A stretch of DNA of 64,000 nucleotides, taken from positions 14,903,671 through 14,967,670 of the forward strand of contig OY720101.1 of the NCBI GenBank assembly GCA_963082875.1. Direction: 5' to 3'. The notes below the pieces were generated by a model. It saw only the letters and a program-made list of their open reading frames with translations. It was not told the origin of the DNA and searched no databases. Source of the DNA: Corella eumyota. Taxonomy: Eukaryota > Chordata > Ascidiacea > Phlebobranchia > Corellidae. The translations under genes were made by a program, and so were the position numbers. Below are positions 31,540-43,379 of this stretch, piece after piece (within the stretch, counting starts at the first letter, position 1; every line of letters starts with the position of its first letter).

Positions 31540-31700
31540 GTAGCCAATGGTCAGCATTTTAATTGTCATAATATGGTCACAACTCTTAACTAATTTTTAC
31601 CACACCACAAATGACAGTTTTATTTATTTTGTAGGCCCATAAACTAAACATACAAATATATCGTTCACTGAGCTTTGTTTTATATCTAGATGATTTAAAA
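31540..31700 (+). repeat. Unclassified dispersed repeat (family R2)
   Basis: About 160 bp with landmarks ATAATATGGTCACAACTCTT, then ACCACACCACAAATG and TTTTATTTATTTTGTAGGCC. Sister copies lie near 2393, 10555, 13484, 48430, 52095, 55340 and 58785. This copy and the one at 48430 are the same insertion, duplicated with the gene. Confidence 0.75.
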
Positions 31701-32139
31701 ATAATCATTTTTAAAAAAAATTTTTTTTAAATAATCATTCCATAAATTTTTTAATTAATGTTAATTTGTTAAAAATAAAATTCAAACCTGTATACTATAT
31801 CAGTATAACCTTAAATTTAATACAATTATTTTATTCACAGATTTTACAATCAGTTGTCCAATATTGTGATCTACCAGACATACAAATATTGGACAAAGAA
31901 AATGCTTTAAGATCAGCTCTGTTAACTTCACCCAATATATTTCCTGATAGTTTTGTTAAAGATTTGGTTGAAACTTGTCAAGAAATGTTAAAATCTGATT
32001 CCCAATTTGCGATGGATATCTTAGTTCAGATTCAACTGCAGAATGGATTTGGTAAATTTTTATTTATCCTTATATGGTTGATTTTAATGCCTGAATCTAA
32101 AATATTATTTACTTACACCACCAGTCTAGAGTTTTTTTG

Positions 32140-32412
32140 TATTAATTTATCCTCAATGTGGGAAGGCTGACTTTACGACCTAAACATAGGGTAACATTTG
32201 TTACTCCGACCCAGTTTCGAGTTGACTTTTGCAGTTTGGAATATTATTGATTATAGTTACCCGATATTTAAGCTGCTGAGTAAGTGTTGGCTTAGCAGGA
32301 GTTTGTACTGTTTATAGAGCCTTACTTATGTGTGCTACAGCATGACAGCAGTGGGGATCGAACTCACCACCTCATGCGTAGTGTAGCAAGTGTTCTTACC
32401 ACTACACTATGT
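32140..32412 (-). mobile_element. SINE in SKIC3 copy A intron 4
   Basis: Complete from tail to head. The allelic or duplicated partner is at 49060-49330 in copy B. Confidence 0.9.
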
Positions 32413-32834
32413 TTTTAACAATATAAAAATAATTTATGTAAAATGCTTTACATTTTATTTTCAGATAATCTTGATATATCATTGGACACCTACAACCAAC
32501 ATATCTCCAATTATAATGGTCTATACAAGGATATATTACATGCTTATAACTTGTATAAAAAGGGGAAACAAAGTTACCAACAAGTTGTTGAGTTATTAGA
32601 GAAAGGGTTGAAAGTTTGTCCTGATTTTTTTGCCAGCTTATACTTGGTTGAATAAGGGATATATTTACCTGCATTAATACTTTACAGCACAGGACAAAAC
32701 AAGGTAGAATTTGTTTTTAAAAGATTAAACATTTTGACATTTTTTTGTAGTATATATAGATTGATAATTTATTGATATGAAATCAGGTTTAAATATGTTT
32801 ACATTTTAAAGCAATTTTTTATTGTATATTTCCA

Positions 32835-33065
32835 TACTTAATGTTGGTAGGCTGAATTTTCAACCTAAGCATAGAGTAACATTTGTTACCCTGACCCAGT
32901 CTCAAGTTGACTAAGGTGGTTTAAGATAACATTAATTACCCTTTTTTAAAGGGCGTAACATTTATAGCGCCTTATTTAACAGCGCTACAGCATGAGAGCT
33001 TTGGGGATCGTACCTATAACCTTATATTGTGAAGCCAAGTGTTCTAACCACTACACCATGCTGCT
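32835..33065 (-). mobile_element. Decayed SINE in SKIC3 copy A intron 5
   Basis: Tail, part of the body and the head remain, with the middle reduced. Partner at 49745-49955. Confidence 0.8.
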
Positions 33066-33344
33066 GACTTTTAAAAAATTGAATAAAAATTCAATTTAAA
33101 TTATTTTTTTAGGTTAGCATTACAGTTATGCAAATCTTTTGAAGAAAATAAGGTAACTAATATAACTTGGTTGGTTAAGATTTCAAAGATATCTGAAATT
33201 AAAATTGAAATAATGAAATGTGAGGCCGAAGCACTCAGTAATTCTCATAATCTTTCAACTAAAACATCGGCCATCGATGTTTATGAGAAAGTAAGTTTTT
33301 GGTTTAGTTTCACTTAAACAATTTTTTTTTCACATTTTTTTTTC

Positions 33345-33530
33345 CTCGATGTGGGAAGGTCGAATGCACAACGTAAACGTAGAGTAACATCAGTTACCCC
33401 GACCCAGTCTCAAGTTGCCTTTGGCAGTTTGGAATATTATAAATTATAATTGCCCAATAATTAAGCTGCTGATTAAGTGCTGGCTAAGCAGGAGTTTATA
33501 CTGTTTATAGCACCTTACTCAAGGGCACTC
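33345..33530 (-). mobile_element. SINE without head in SKIC3 copy A intron 6
   Basis: Tail and body only, ending at the GGGCACTCATAG break. Partner at 50222-50420 ends at the same kind of break, so the truncation is shared. Confidence 0.85.
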
Positions 33531-33911
33531 ATAGCCTCTTAATAAACTAGTGTTTATTACCCCTACCGTCAACCAAAATTGTTTTAAATACATGGTATAT
33601 ATCTAAATATATTAAAATAATTTTTAACAGTTGATTTCTTCTGAACCTAACTGTATTTCATCTCTTATTGGGATCTCAAGATTGATGATAAGTTTAAACA
33701 AATTGGAAGATGCAGCAAAATATTTAGAAATTGGACAAAGTTTAATGAACAACAATCCAGTTATAGAAAGTTTAACAACTTATCTACATTTCTTGGTAAA
33801 TATTTTTGTACTGAATAAACAAATTATATAAATGATCCGGCAATTAATATCTACATGAGCTTAAAACAAGTTGTGGTTGTAAAGTTTGTATATATATAAG
33901 TTCAATTGCTC

Positions 33912-34195
33912 TGGCAGCATGGTGTAGTAGTTGTTAGAACACTTCCTACACTCGATGAGGTTCTGGGATCAATCACCACTGCTCTCTTGCTGTAGCGCCC
34001 TTAAGTAAGGCGCTATAAACGGTATAAACTACTGCTGAGCCAGCACTTAATCAGCAGCTTAATTATCGGGCAATTATAGTCTATAAAATTCCAAACTGGC
34101 AAAGTCAACTCAAGATTGGGTCAGAGTACCTGATGTTACTCTATGTTTAGGTCGCGCATTAGACTTTTTCACATCGAGGATAAAGAAATATACAA
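33912..34195 (+). mobile_element. Full-length SINE in SKIC3 copy A
   Basis: Head with A-box GGTGTAGTAG and complete tail (ATAAAGAAATATACAAACAA). Confidence 0.9.
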
Positions 34196-34199
34196 ACAA

Positions 34200-34310
34200 A
34201 ATTATAATATTTCAAACTGCCATAGGCAACTCAAGACTGGGTTGGAGTAACTAATGTTACCCTATGTTTAAGTCATGAAGTCGACTTTTCCACATCAAGG
34301 ATAAAGATAA
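34200..34310 (+). mobile_element. SINE tail joined to the preceding SINE
   Basis: Tail half only (AACTGCCATAGGCAACTCAA onward). Its continuation matches the SINE tail at 59330-59415 of copy C. I infer that SINE-SINE recombination removed the exon that copy C keeps at 58970-59141. Confidence 0.75.
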
Positions 34311-34634
34311 ATGTGAAAAAGATTAATCCTAAAGAATTTCTATTATTTCACAATTTGTTTTTTTAAATTTTAGGTAATTTTGATTCTGCTATTCTATTGT
34401 ACAAGAAAATTATGAACTCTAGTGCCCCTGGTGGACAGAAATGGGCTTGGTTAAGATTAGGATTATGTCGATTGAAAACTAAAGAAACAACAAGTGCCAT
34501 TACTTGCTTTCAAGCTGCATTAAGAGCTGATGCCAGTGATTAGTAAGTGGAGATTAATTATATACCAAATACTTGATTAAAATCTAATATTTTGTTCATG
34601 TTTTTGGCTGCTTTTAAATTGCTGGTTGTAACAT

Positions 34635-34885
34635 CTTAGCGGAGTGGTAAGAACACTTGCTACACCACACATTAGGTCATGGGTTTAATCCCCACTGCTC
34701 TCATGCTGAAGCGCCCTTAAGTATGGCGCTATAAACAATATGAACTCTTGCTGAGCCAACATTTAATCAATTATTGGGCAATTTTAATCTATGATGTTCC
34801 CAACTGCTTAAAGCAACTTGAGACTGGGTCGGAGTAACTGATGTTACTCTATGTTTAGGTCGCGCATTCGACTTTCCCACATCAA
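34635..34885 (+). mobile_element. SINE in SKIC3 copy A, between the GGQKWAW and WECLGEG exons
   Basis: Slightly shortened in the middle (ATTTAATCAATTATTGGGCA). The same copy is at 59740-60000 in copy C. Confidence 0.85.
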
Positions 34886-35975
34886 AGTTAAATTTATATA
34901 CCAAAAAATAAATGAAAAAAACATTGTCACAACGAATCTATGCTTGTTGTAATTCACCCAATAAAACAATTTTTTTAAAAATAATATGGAAATAAATATT
35001 ATATTTAATGTTGTAGTATATGCTGGGAATGCTTAGGTGAAGGGTATCTAAACAGAGGAAGTTGCACTGCAGCTTGGAAGTCTTTCAGTCAAGCTCACAA
35101 ACTTAATCCTTTTTCAGTGTACACTGTGTACCAGATGGCAGCCATTAAACAGGTGATTATGGGGTTAAGATGTGTTTTATAAATAATAAGTATAGGGCAC
35201 AATTGTAGAAAACACTGGATTTTATTATGAGGGGTCTTGGGTTTGATCCCCACTGCTTCTATTTTGTACTTTCTTAAAATAAGGCTGTAAAATTAAATTG
35301 GTCTATGTTAAAGCTGTAAAGTTACTATTTTTGTGAATTAATATGGTCTATTGTGTGAATTTTAGACTACTAAATTGACTTAACTTTTAAATTTATTTTC
35401 TAGATGCTGGAATATCACAACGAAGCAATTGAAAAATGTTGGGGCCTCAAAGACCATGTACAGAGCTATCATATGAACTTTTTGCCAAGTCTAAGTTCTT
35501 AACATTAAAATGTTTATTCAAAAAAGTTTAAATATTGTTTTTAACAGGCTTGGGTGAATGTTATTGCTCGCTTGCCAGGCAAATGTTATCTGAAGGTCGA
35601 TATTTAAGTATATTTTGATTTTGTTAAATTTAATTTTGGATAATGTTTTACTCTTGATTGTAACAATTGAGGACAAAGTTTATTTTTTAAATTTATTCAA
35701 GCATTACTACGCGCAAGCATAAATCACTAAATATTAATGGATATAAAAACAAAATAAATTCATATTTTAAAACAATAATTAAACAAGCAATTATATTTAA
35801 TGGTTATGTACAACAAAAAAATATTTAAACAAAAAGATCTCTAACAATATGTTAAACTTGGTTTTAGTATTGTACTTGTATGGACCATGATTTGTAACAA
35901 ATTTAAAATAATTTGGCGTTGTTTTAAAATAACTGATTTGTTGAATTTTGCTGGGTTTTGTATTTAAATGAAATT

Positions 35976-37389
35976 TTATTTGCTTAACTTTTCTTTGCAG
36001 ATTCTCAAATTATTTTCAGATAAATTGATACTTCTTTGTTTTACTTCATCATTTGGCCAATCAGTAACTTGTTTGTAAGCTTTAATTGCCTCGTTGTATT
36101 TAGAAACCGCTTCGCTGTATCGAGAATTGCGATCATACCACGAACCAATGTTGTTTAAGAGATGTCCGTAAACTTGATATTTTTGTTTATTCTCGATCGT
36201 ATTCATCAATCTGAGTCCCTCTGTATTTGTTTGAAAGTCGTCGATATCTGCCTCGTCCTCGCAATACCCGATATGACTCAAACATTTACTCAGTTTAACA
36301 ACTTTTAGTTCCGCGTTTACTCCAGGTAAGTTTTCCACTCTCGATTTAAGTTCATGCATGAGTGGGATCACGTGATGCTGTACAACACTTTTCATGTTTT
36401 TATCTTCTTTTAACACTTCTTGAACTGAAACCCTTATTCCACCAACACACCACCTCATATTCTTAACGTTATTGTCCGGGTCGTTATTATCCTCGAATAA
36501 GGAAAATGCGATCGAGTAAAATAGAATGGACTTTAGGTATTTCTTCTGGGTACGAAGATTACCAGCTACAGAATCGACTTCTGATGCAGTTAGCTGAGTT
36601 TTGTTTCGAATTATTAAAGTTATTTTGTCTCTGATCTGAGCAACGCGATAATACTTTTTGGTTTTTAAACAAGCAACATAGGAAAGTATAAGATTTGAGA
36701 TGTTTTGTATTTCTGGGTCGTATTCAGAATGCTTCATTATTGCAGAGAAAATGGCGTCGAAATTATTTTCAGTTTGTAATTTGCAAACATTTTCTAACAG
36801 AATTAAATATTAAAAATTTGTTATCAGTTTTTTGGCAAATTATTGGCTTAGAATTTGTAAAAATAAAAAGTTTGCAATCACAAGATTGGCCATTTAAAAA
36901 AAATGATATATTGCGTCATAATGGAATTTTTTTTTTGTATTTATCTTTATCCTCGATGTGGGAAAGTCGAATGCGCGACCTAAACATAGAGTAACATCAG
37001 TTACTTTGACCTAGTCTCGAGTTGCCTGTGGCAGTTTGGAATATTATAGAGACTATAATTGCCCGGTAATTATGCTGCTGATTAAGTGCTGGCTCAGCAG
37101 GAGTTTATAGCGCCTTACTCAAGGGCGCTACTACAGCTTCAGATCAGTGGGGATTGAACCGACGACCTCATGGTAGTGTAGCAAGAGTTCTTATCACTAC
37201 ACCACGCTGCCGGTTCATGGTACCGGAATTACAACTGACTTGTTACGTTTATGTGATTAAAATATGAGTAATTTTTTTGTTATGTAGACGACTTTGTTAA
37301 GTTGATATTTTTTAAAGTTTTTTTTAAGCAACAAAACTTACCTTCGTGGTCGATGATTTCTAATAGTTCTTGAGACATGATAGATCCAC
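35976..37389 (-). pseudogene. TPR-like protein copy 2, lacking exons 1-2
   Basis: Exon 4 (35976-36793) and exon 3 (37342-37389) are open and in phase, with the same residues as copies 1 and 3 (MKHSEYDPEIQNISNLILSY). The end is a Lys-rich CKEKLSK, as in copy 3. Exons 1 and 2 are absent: upstream lies the truncated foldback element 2 and then directly the OSGEP copy B upstream region. The deletion took the promoter and the N-terminal 88 codons. Unless a new start is used (the Met of MKHSEY at 36737 is possible), this is a 5'-truncated copy. Confidence 0.75.
36940..37215 (-). mobile_element. SINE in TPR-like copy 2 intron 3
   Basis: Same insertion as 22100-22385, with a short deletion in the middle (AGCAGGAGTTTATAGCGCC). 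Confidence 0.9.
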
Positions 37390-37649
37390 CTAAAAAACAA
37401 AATATTTAACATCCGCACGGTAGAGCTAGCGAGCTAATTTCGACTCATAAGGTAAAATATAGGTGTTAGGTAATATGACATTAGATCAAAAGTTGTTTAG
37501 TTTTTTTCACATTATTGCTACACCATTTTTAATTCAGCCTAATGTTTTTGGATAGATTAAAATAACACACTCTATAATAAGTTATAAAAACCTATTAGTG
37601 TAAGGAGATATTAAAAAAATAATTAGAGTGAAAATCAATAACTTTTTTT

Positions 37650-37834
37650 TTGTATATATCTTTCTCCTCGATGTGGGAAAGTCGAATTCACAAACTAAAC
37701 ATAGAGTAACATCAGTTACTTTGACCTAGTCTCGAGTTTCCTGTGGCAGTTTGTGATATTATATGAATTATAATTGCCCGGTAATTATGCTGCTGATTAA
37801 GTGTTGGTTCAGCAGGAGTTTATACTGTTTATAG
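37650..37834 (-). mobile_element. SINE tail half before foldback element 2
   Basis: Same SINE and same break point (GTTTATAG at 37827-37834) as at 22808-22996. The head half is missing here, removed by the deletion that truncated the foldback element. Confidence 0.85.
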
Positions 37835-39907
37835 GGGTCGTACTAAAATACGCCCGGGGGACCCGGGGTATGTGCGGAAAGCGCGGGGTGAGTCCAAGAG
37901 CTTCGGTGGTATTTATTTAAGTCCCATGGTGTTTATATGAGGCTCGGGCTATTAATATAAGTCCAGATCGGTTTATACGAGTTTTTATGAGGCCCAAGAG
38001 TGTTTAAATAAGGCCCGAGGTTTTTATACAAATTTTTATAAGACTTGGGGTGATTAAATAAGGCCCATGGTGATTTATACGAGTTTTTATAAGGCCCGGG
38101 GTGTTAAAATTAGCCCAGGGGTCTTTTATACAAGGTCCGAGTTGCTTTATCTAGTTTATATGGGTCCCGGGGTGTTTAAATAAGGCCCGGGGTGTTTATG
38201 TGCGGCCCGAGGTGTTCTATACAAGTTTAAATGAGGCTCCGGGGCTTTATACCAGTTTATATGAGGCCCTGGGTGTATATATAAGGCGCTGGGTGTATAT
38301 ATGAGGCCCGGAGTGTTTATATGGGGCCCGGGTTGCTTATATGAGGCCCTGGGTGTTTATATGAAGCCTGAGGTGTTTATATAAGGCCCGGGGTGTTTTA
38401 TATGAGGCCCGGGATGCTTATATGGGGCCCGGAGTGCTTATATGAGGCCCGAGGTGTTTATATGAAGCCTGAGGTGTTTATATAAGGCCCGGGGTGTTTT
38501 ATACAAGTTTATATAAAGCCCTGGGTGTATATATAAGGCCCTGGGTGTATATATGATGCCCGGGGTGTTTATATGGGGCCCGGGGATTTTATATAAAGCC
38601 CAATGTGTTAATATGAGGCCTGTTTTATAAAAAAAAGCATCCTATAACACAAAGTATTGCACTATTTGTAAAAAAAAACTTAAAAATCTTAATAAGATTT
38701 CAAAATGTCTGTGATATATCGCTAATATTATTGGCACAACTTAAAGGCTTGCGAATCAAATTTACAGTCAAATTCTGAAATTGGACAAATAACACATGTA
38801 TAGCAATAAATCACGTAATAAAATTATCAGCTAATTAAAAGTAGAATTATAGTTTCTACATTTAAAGTGTGCCATATAAGGTTTGTATTATTGTGAGATT
38901 TAATCAGAACACGTTACAAGAAGAAAAAAAAACGACACAAAAATGTTGTCGCAACGGAAAAACGACAATCTTGCCAAAATAGTTTTTTTCAGGTCTATTG
39001 TTTACCTCTTTTTCTGTGGTTTTTTTATACAATATTGAAAATATGGTAATTTGTTGCTTTTAATAGCCTATATATTTTATGCATAAAGTTTTGTTGACCA
39101 AAAAAAATTCGATGGTCGATTTAATTCAATAAAAGTTGAAAATTGAAATTTTTTTCGATGTTAAAACAAACAACTAGAGCCTTATATAAACACGGCCTTT
39201 ATATAAACTTATATAAAACACCGGGCCTTATATTAAAACCCCGGCCGCCATGTCAACCTTGGGCCTAAATAAACTCGATAAAACAACCCGGGCCTCATAT
39301 AAACTTGTATAAAACACCCCGGGCCTCATAAAAATTCGTATAAAATATCCCGGGCCTCATAAAAATTTGTATAAAACACCCCGGGGATTATAAAAACTCG
39401 TATAAAACACCCGGGAGATTATATAAACTCGTATAAAACACCCCGGGGATTATATAAACTCGTATAAAATACCCCGGGATTTATTCAAACACCCCGGGCC
39501 TCATATAAACACGCCAGAGCATCATAAAAATTCGTATAAAACACCCCGGTCCTCATTTGAACACCCTGACCTTATTTAAACACCCCGGGGATTATAAAAA
39601 CTCGTATAAAACACCCCAAGCCTTATTTAAACACCCCGGGTATCATTTAAACACCCCGGGCCTCAAAAAAACTCGTATAAAACACCCCAAGCCTTATTTA
39701 AACACCCCGGGCTTCATTTTAACACCCCGGGCCTCATAAAAACTCGTATAAAACACCCCAAGATTTATTTAAACACCCCAGGCCTCATATAAACTTGTAT
39801 AAAACACCCCGGGCCTCATAAAAACTCGTATAAAACACCCCAAGCCTTATTTAAACACCCCGGGCACTTTTAAACACCCCGGGCCTAAAAAAAACTCGTA
39901 TAAAACA
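37835..39907. mobile_element. Foldback element 2, right end lost
   Basis: Left arm 37835-38629, loop 38630-39178, right arm 39179-39907. It starts at the same base of the same SINE as element 1, so both descend from one insertion that was later duplicated. The right arm stops at AAAACAAATT, where it joins SINE-fragment sequence matching about 28316. The right terminal repeat and the second target duplication are gone. The left arm is longer and more regular than in element 1. Confidence 0.8.
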
Positions 39908-40313
39908 AATTATAATCTTTAATATTCCATCACTGCCACTAGGACGGGGTAACTAATATTATTGTATGTTAAGGTCTTTTTTACGTCAATGATAAAAAGC
40001 TACGCGTTTACGTTATATGAGTTTTCTCCTTCCCATTTAAGTGTACGTAAACTGAAATCACGTGAAGTTTTACGTTTCTTTTCATGCTTAATTTTAATAA
40101 ATTAGTTTAGATTTAATTTTTATAAAATTAAACATGTAATAGAGATTCAATTTCGTCATCAGTTTTGTATTGGTTGAAATAATGCTTGAGTATAAACTTT
40201 GAGGATAAATTTAAAAAAATAACTGAGATTTTTTGGGGATTTCCCGTCTTACATCATGTTTGCGTTTTCAACAAATTTGTATTTTTTTATTAAAGTTGAT
40301 TTAATCACAAACT
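39908..40313 (+). promoter_or_regulatory. Upstream region of OSGEP copy B
   Basis: Begins with a SINE body fragment (to about 39980), then about 330 bp matching the region before OSGEP copy A, including TACGT repeats and the TCACGTG near 40060. Directly adjoins foldback element 2. Confidence 0.35.
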
Positions 40314-41336
40314 ATGACGTTGACTGTGATAGGATTTGAAGGGAGTGCTAATAAATTAGGGATCGGGATAATTAGAGACGGGGAGGTGTTATCGAATCCA
40401 CGGCATACCTACGTCACACCGCCTGGCGAGGGGTTTTTACCGCGCGAAACAGCAGAACATCATCGAAAATGGATTCTAACGATTCTTAAACAAGCTCTGG
40501 ACGAAGCAAAGTTAACTTACAAGGATATTGATTGTATTGCGTACACTAAAGGTCCTGGGATGGGAGCTCCTTTAGTGTCAGTAGCAGTTGTAGCAAGGAC
40601 TCTGGCACAAATATGGAATAAACCTTTAATTGGGGTTAACCATTGTATTGCTCATATAGAAATGGGAAGGTTGATTACGGGGTCACATAACCCAACTGTG
40701 TTGTATGTGTCTGGGGGTAATACTCAAGTCATTGCTTATTCTGAGAACAGGTATCGTATATTTGGTGAAACGATTGATATTGCTGTCGGTAACTGTCTCG
40801 ATCGTTTTGCGAGAATTCTTCATATTTCAAATGACCCAAGTCCTGGGTTTAATATTGAACAAACTGCTAAGAAAGGGAGCAAGTATATCGCACTACCCTA
40901 TACAGTAAAAGGTATGGACGTGTCGTTTTCAGGGATTCTTTCGTTTATTGAGGATTTAGTTCGGAGTAAAAAACACGAATATTCACCTGAAGATTTATGT
41001 TATTCTCTACAAGAAACCCTCTTTGCTATGCTGGTTGAAATCACTGAACGAGCGATGTCACATTGTGGGTTCGAAGAAGTTTTAATAGTAGGAGGGGTAG
41101 GTTGTAACTTGCGACTTCAGGAAATGATGGAAGTTATGACCCAGGAGAGAGGGGCAAAGTTGTATGCCACTGATATGAGGTTTTGTATCGATAACGGGGC
41201 AATGATAGCCCAGGCAGGTTGGGAGATGTTCAGATCGGGGTTTAATTTAATTGACAAGCAAACTCTGTTGGAAGATTCTTGGTGTACGCAAAGGTTTCGA
41301 ACCGATGAAGTTGAAGTGACTTGGAGGGATGATTGA
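40314..41336 (+). CDS. OSGEP: OSGEP/Kae1, tRNA N6-threonylcarbamoyladenosine synthase subunit, copy B
   Basis: Single exon, 340 codons, about 97% identical to copy A by eye (roughly 30 base differences). All landmarks of an active KEOPS Kae1 are present: the HxxxH in [39 protein letters not shown], the glycine pair in LIVGGVGCN and the [11 protein letters not shown] end. At the three positions where copy A departs, copy B has the conserved residues, so copy B looks like the functional gene. Vertebrate OSGEP is split into many exons; here it has none, while both neighbours are intron-rich. SKIC3 copy B starts 462 bp downstream on the same strand. Confidence 0.95.
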   Translation: MTLTVIGFEGSANKLGIGIIRDGEVLSNPRHTYVTPPGEGFLPRETAEHHRKWILTILKQALDEAKLTYKDIDCIAYTKGPGMGAPLVSVAVVARTLAQIWNKPLIGVNHCIAHIEMGRLITGSHNPTVLYVSGGNTQVIAYSENRYRIFGETIDIAVGNCLDRFARILHISNDPSPGFNIEQTAKKGSKYIALPYTVKGMDVSFSGILSFIEDLVRSKKHEYSPEDLCYSLQETLFAMLVEITERAMSHCGFEEVLIVGGVGCNLRLQEMMEVMTQERGAKLYATDMRFCIDNGAMIAQAGWEMFRSGFNLIDKQTLLEDSWCTQRFRTDEVEVTWRDD

Positions 41337-41798
41337 GTGGTGATGTCATAACAGTGATGTCAGAGGTGATAATGATAAACATTCTTGATATACTACCAAC
41401 ATTTTTAATCTTTTTAAATGCAAGAAGTTCCATGTTAAATGATGTCATAAATAATAATATTAAATATTTCTATCATTTTCAAGCACTCGGTAATGATTTA
41501 AAGCTTGACTACACAAGGTCTTGGGTTTAATTCCCACTGCTTCTATGTCAAAGCATTCTTGATAATTGTGAATCTAACAATTACTAAGTTGACTAACCTG
41601 CAATATGGTATCAAAATATTTAATTAACAATGAAAAGTTTGGGCATAAGTAATTTTTAAAGTCCATGATATTAAACGGAAGTTAAAATCTTTTTGGTTCT
41701 AATCGCTGTTTTGTATTAGAAAGTTTATTTTAATTTTGCCGATTTTGAAAATCATATTTTTTTATATTTTTTTAATGAATTTAGATTGTTTTTAAATA
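41337..41798. other. OSGEP-SKIC3 spacer, copy B
   Basis: AT-rich spacer with a SINE-like head fragment near 41510-41570. Otherwise it matches 29749-30239, apart from a 50-bp gap in the TGATGTCATAA repeats just after the OSGEP stop. No further gene seen. Confidence 0.6.
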
Positions 41799-42674
41799 AT
41801 GTCAAGTAAAAAAGTTAAAGTTGCTTTAAAACTTGCCAAACAGGAAATTCAGAAGAAAAACTTTGAAGGAGCAATTACACATTGTAATGTAAGTAATTAT
41901 CTGTTAAAACTTTTTATGATTTTTCGACAACTAAATATATATAACTTATTACACAAGGTATGAGATCATGACAAATCACAAAACCTTTAAAATTTTAAAC
42001 AAAAAACTTTATACTTACTAATATTGATCATATTAACTTTATACAACCAATAAGACCTTACTAAATTGGATATTTTTACATGAATGCTTAAACAGGTTTT
42101 AAACCAGTTTTCAAAAGCTGTAAATTGGTGAACCAAAATAATAACATTTTTTGGTATATTTTTTTGAAAAGTTGGCAAAAATAGTAGAAAAATTTTATTA
42201 AAGCCTATTTTAAAGCGTAGTTAAACTCATTTTAAAACATGATTTAAACGCCTTATGTCAAATGCATTGTTAATAACAAGAATTGATTTTATAAAATCAA
42301 TAATGTTTTAACATTCTACATTGACAAAACCTAAAAATTAACTTTGTTTTTTGTTCTTAATCCAGGAGGTTTTAGACAGCGACCCTCACAACTACAACGC
42401 TCATGTTTTCCTTGGCTTGAGTTATGCTGAGTTATCTCAACTCAAAAACTCAATCGAGTCTTACCACACTGCCATTAAGTTATCACCTGATGAAGTGTTA
42501 GCTTACCATGGATTGGGAAACCTGTTTACAAAACATTGGAAGGGGAATTTAACGAAAGAAAATATTAAAGACAAGATTTTTGCTTATGAAAATTTGATGC
42601 GCTTAACTGATAAGTAAGGTTTTATGTTTTGTTTAATTGTCACTTTTCTGGGCTATTTACGATAATATTTTTAT

Positions 42675-42727
42675 ATAAATTTATCCTCGATGTTGGAGGG
42701 GTAACTTCACGACCTAAACTTAGAATA
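42675..42727 (-). mobile_element. SINE tail piece in SKIC3 copy B intron 2
   Basis: Start of a reverse-oriented SINE, split by a second SINE and then by the LTR element. It resumes at 47903-48080. Confidence 0.75.
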
Positions 42728-43060
42728 AACCGGCAGCATGGTGTAGTGGTAAGAACACTTGTTACACCACACATGAGGTAGTAGTTTCAATCCCCACTGA
42801 TCTCATGCTGTAGCGCCCTTAAGTAAGGCGCTATAAACAGTACAAAGTCCTGCTGAGTCAGCACCTAATCAGCAGCATAATTATCGAGCAATTATAATCT
42901 ATATTACTCCTGCTGCAGGCAACTCGAGACTGGGTCAGGGTAACTAATGTTACTCTATGTTTAAGTTCGACTTTCCCACATTCGACTTTCCCACATTCGA
43001 CTTTCCCACATTCGACTTTCCCACATTGAGGATAAAGATGTATTTAAAATAAAATGAATA
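42728..43060 (+). mobile_element. SINE inserted in a SINE, with 15-bp tandem repeat in its tail
   Basis: Full head (GGCAGCATGGTGTAGTGGTA) and body. In the tail, TTCGACTTTCCCACA is repeated four times (about 42966-43026), where normal copies have it once. Sits inside the reverse SINE 42675-42727 / 47903-48080. Confidence 0.85.
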
Positions 43061-43065
43061 ACAAC

Positions 43066-43357
43066 TGTTAACTTAAATGATTTATTAAACATAAACCTTA
43101 TTCAAATAGAATACAACATAAATTAGAAACATAAAAGAACATAACATAATCATGCACTAGAATAGAACTTAACATAGAAAGGTCTTCTCACAACCAAGGT
43201 GAAAACTAAATGACTTTAAGTAACACAAAAGTATGGTAAAAAGTAGGAAAATCAGTCATGCATAAAATAACAAAGTAACTAGTCATGCATGAAAATAAAA
43301 TAAAACAAATAAGTATACTATAAATAAAACACAACAGAATTATTATATGATTTAACA
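43066..43357 (-). repeat. 3' LTR of the copia-type element
   Basis: 292 bp, TG...CA ends on the element's strand, near-identical to the other LTR. A purine-rich tract precedes it on the minus strand. Confidence 0.93.
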
Positions 43358-43379
43358 AATTCATTATGTTTTTTTTTTT

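Larger units (their letters stand above)
30240..35609 (+). pseudogene. SKIC3: SKIC3 (TTC37) copy A, 5' part, truncated and frameshifted
   Basis: SKIC3 is the TPR scaffold of the cytoplasmic Ski complex, which feeds mRNA to the exosome. Exons seen: 30240-30329, 30809-31056, 31284-31494, 31841-32051, 32465-32703, 33113-33290, 33631-33795, 34374-34542, 35017-35152, remnant 35404-35439, and 35548-35609. MSSKKVKVALKLAKQEIQKK matches the vertebrate N-terminus. An in-frame ATG upstream (30216) is not usable in copy B, so I chose 30240. KWAWLRLGLCRLK and WECLGEGYLNRG match the middle of human TTC37. Defects: one extra T in a T-run near 32620 shifts exon 5; the exon before 34374 is missing; exon 35404 is cut short and fused to sequence from beyond its intron; the last exon is cut after GRYLS at about 35609, where TPR-like flank begins. 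Confidence 0.85.

Noticed and set aside
28726-41336. Bacterial contamination or transfer suggested by intronless Kae1
   Set aside because: The residues follow animal OSGEP closely from end to end ([29 protein letters not shown]), not bacterial TsaD.
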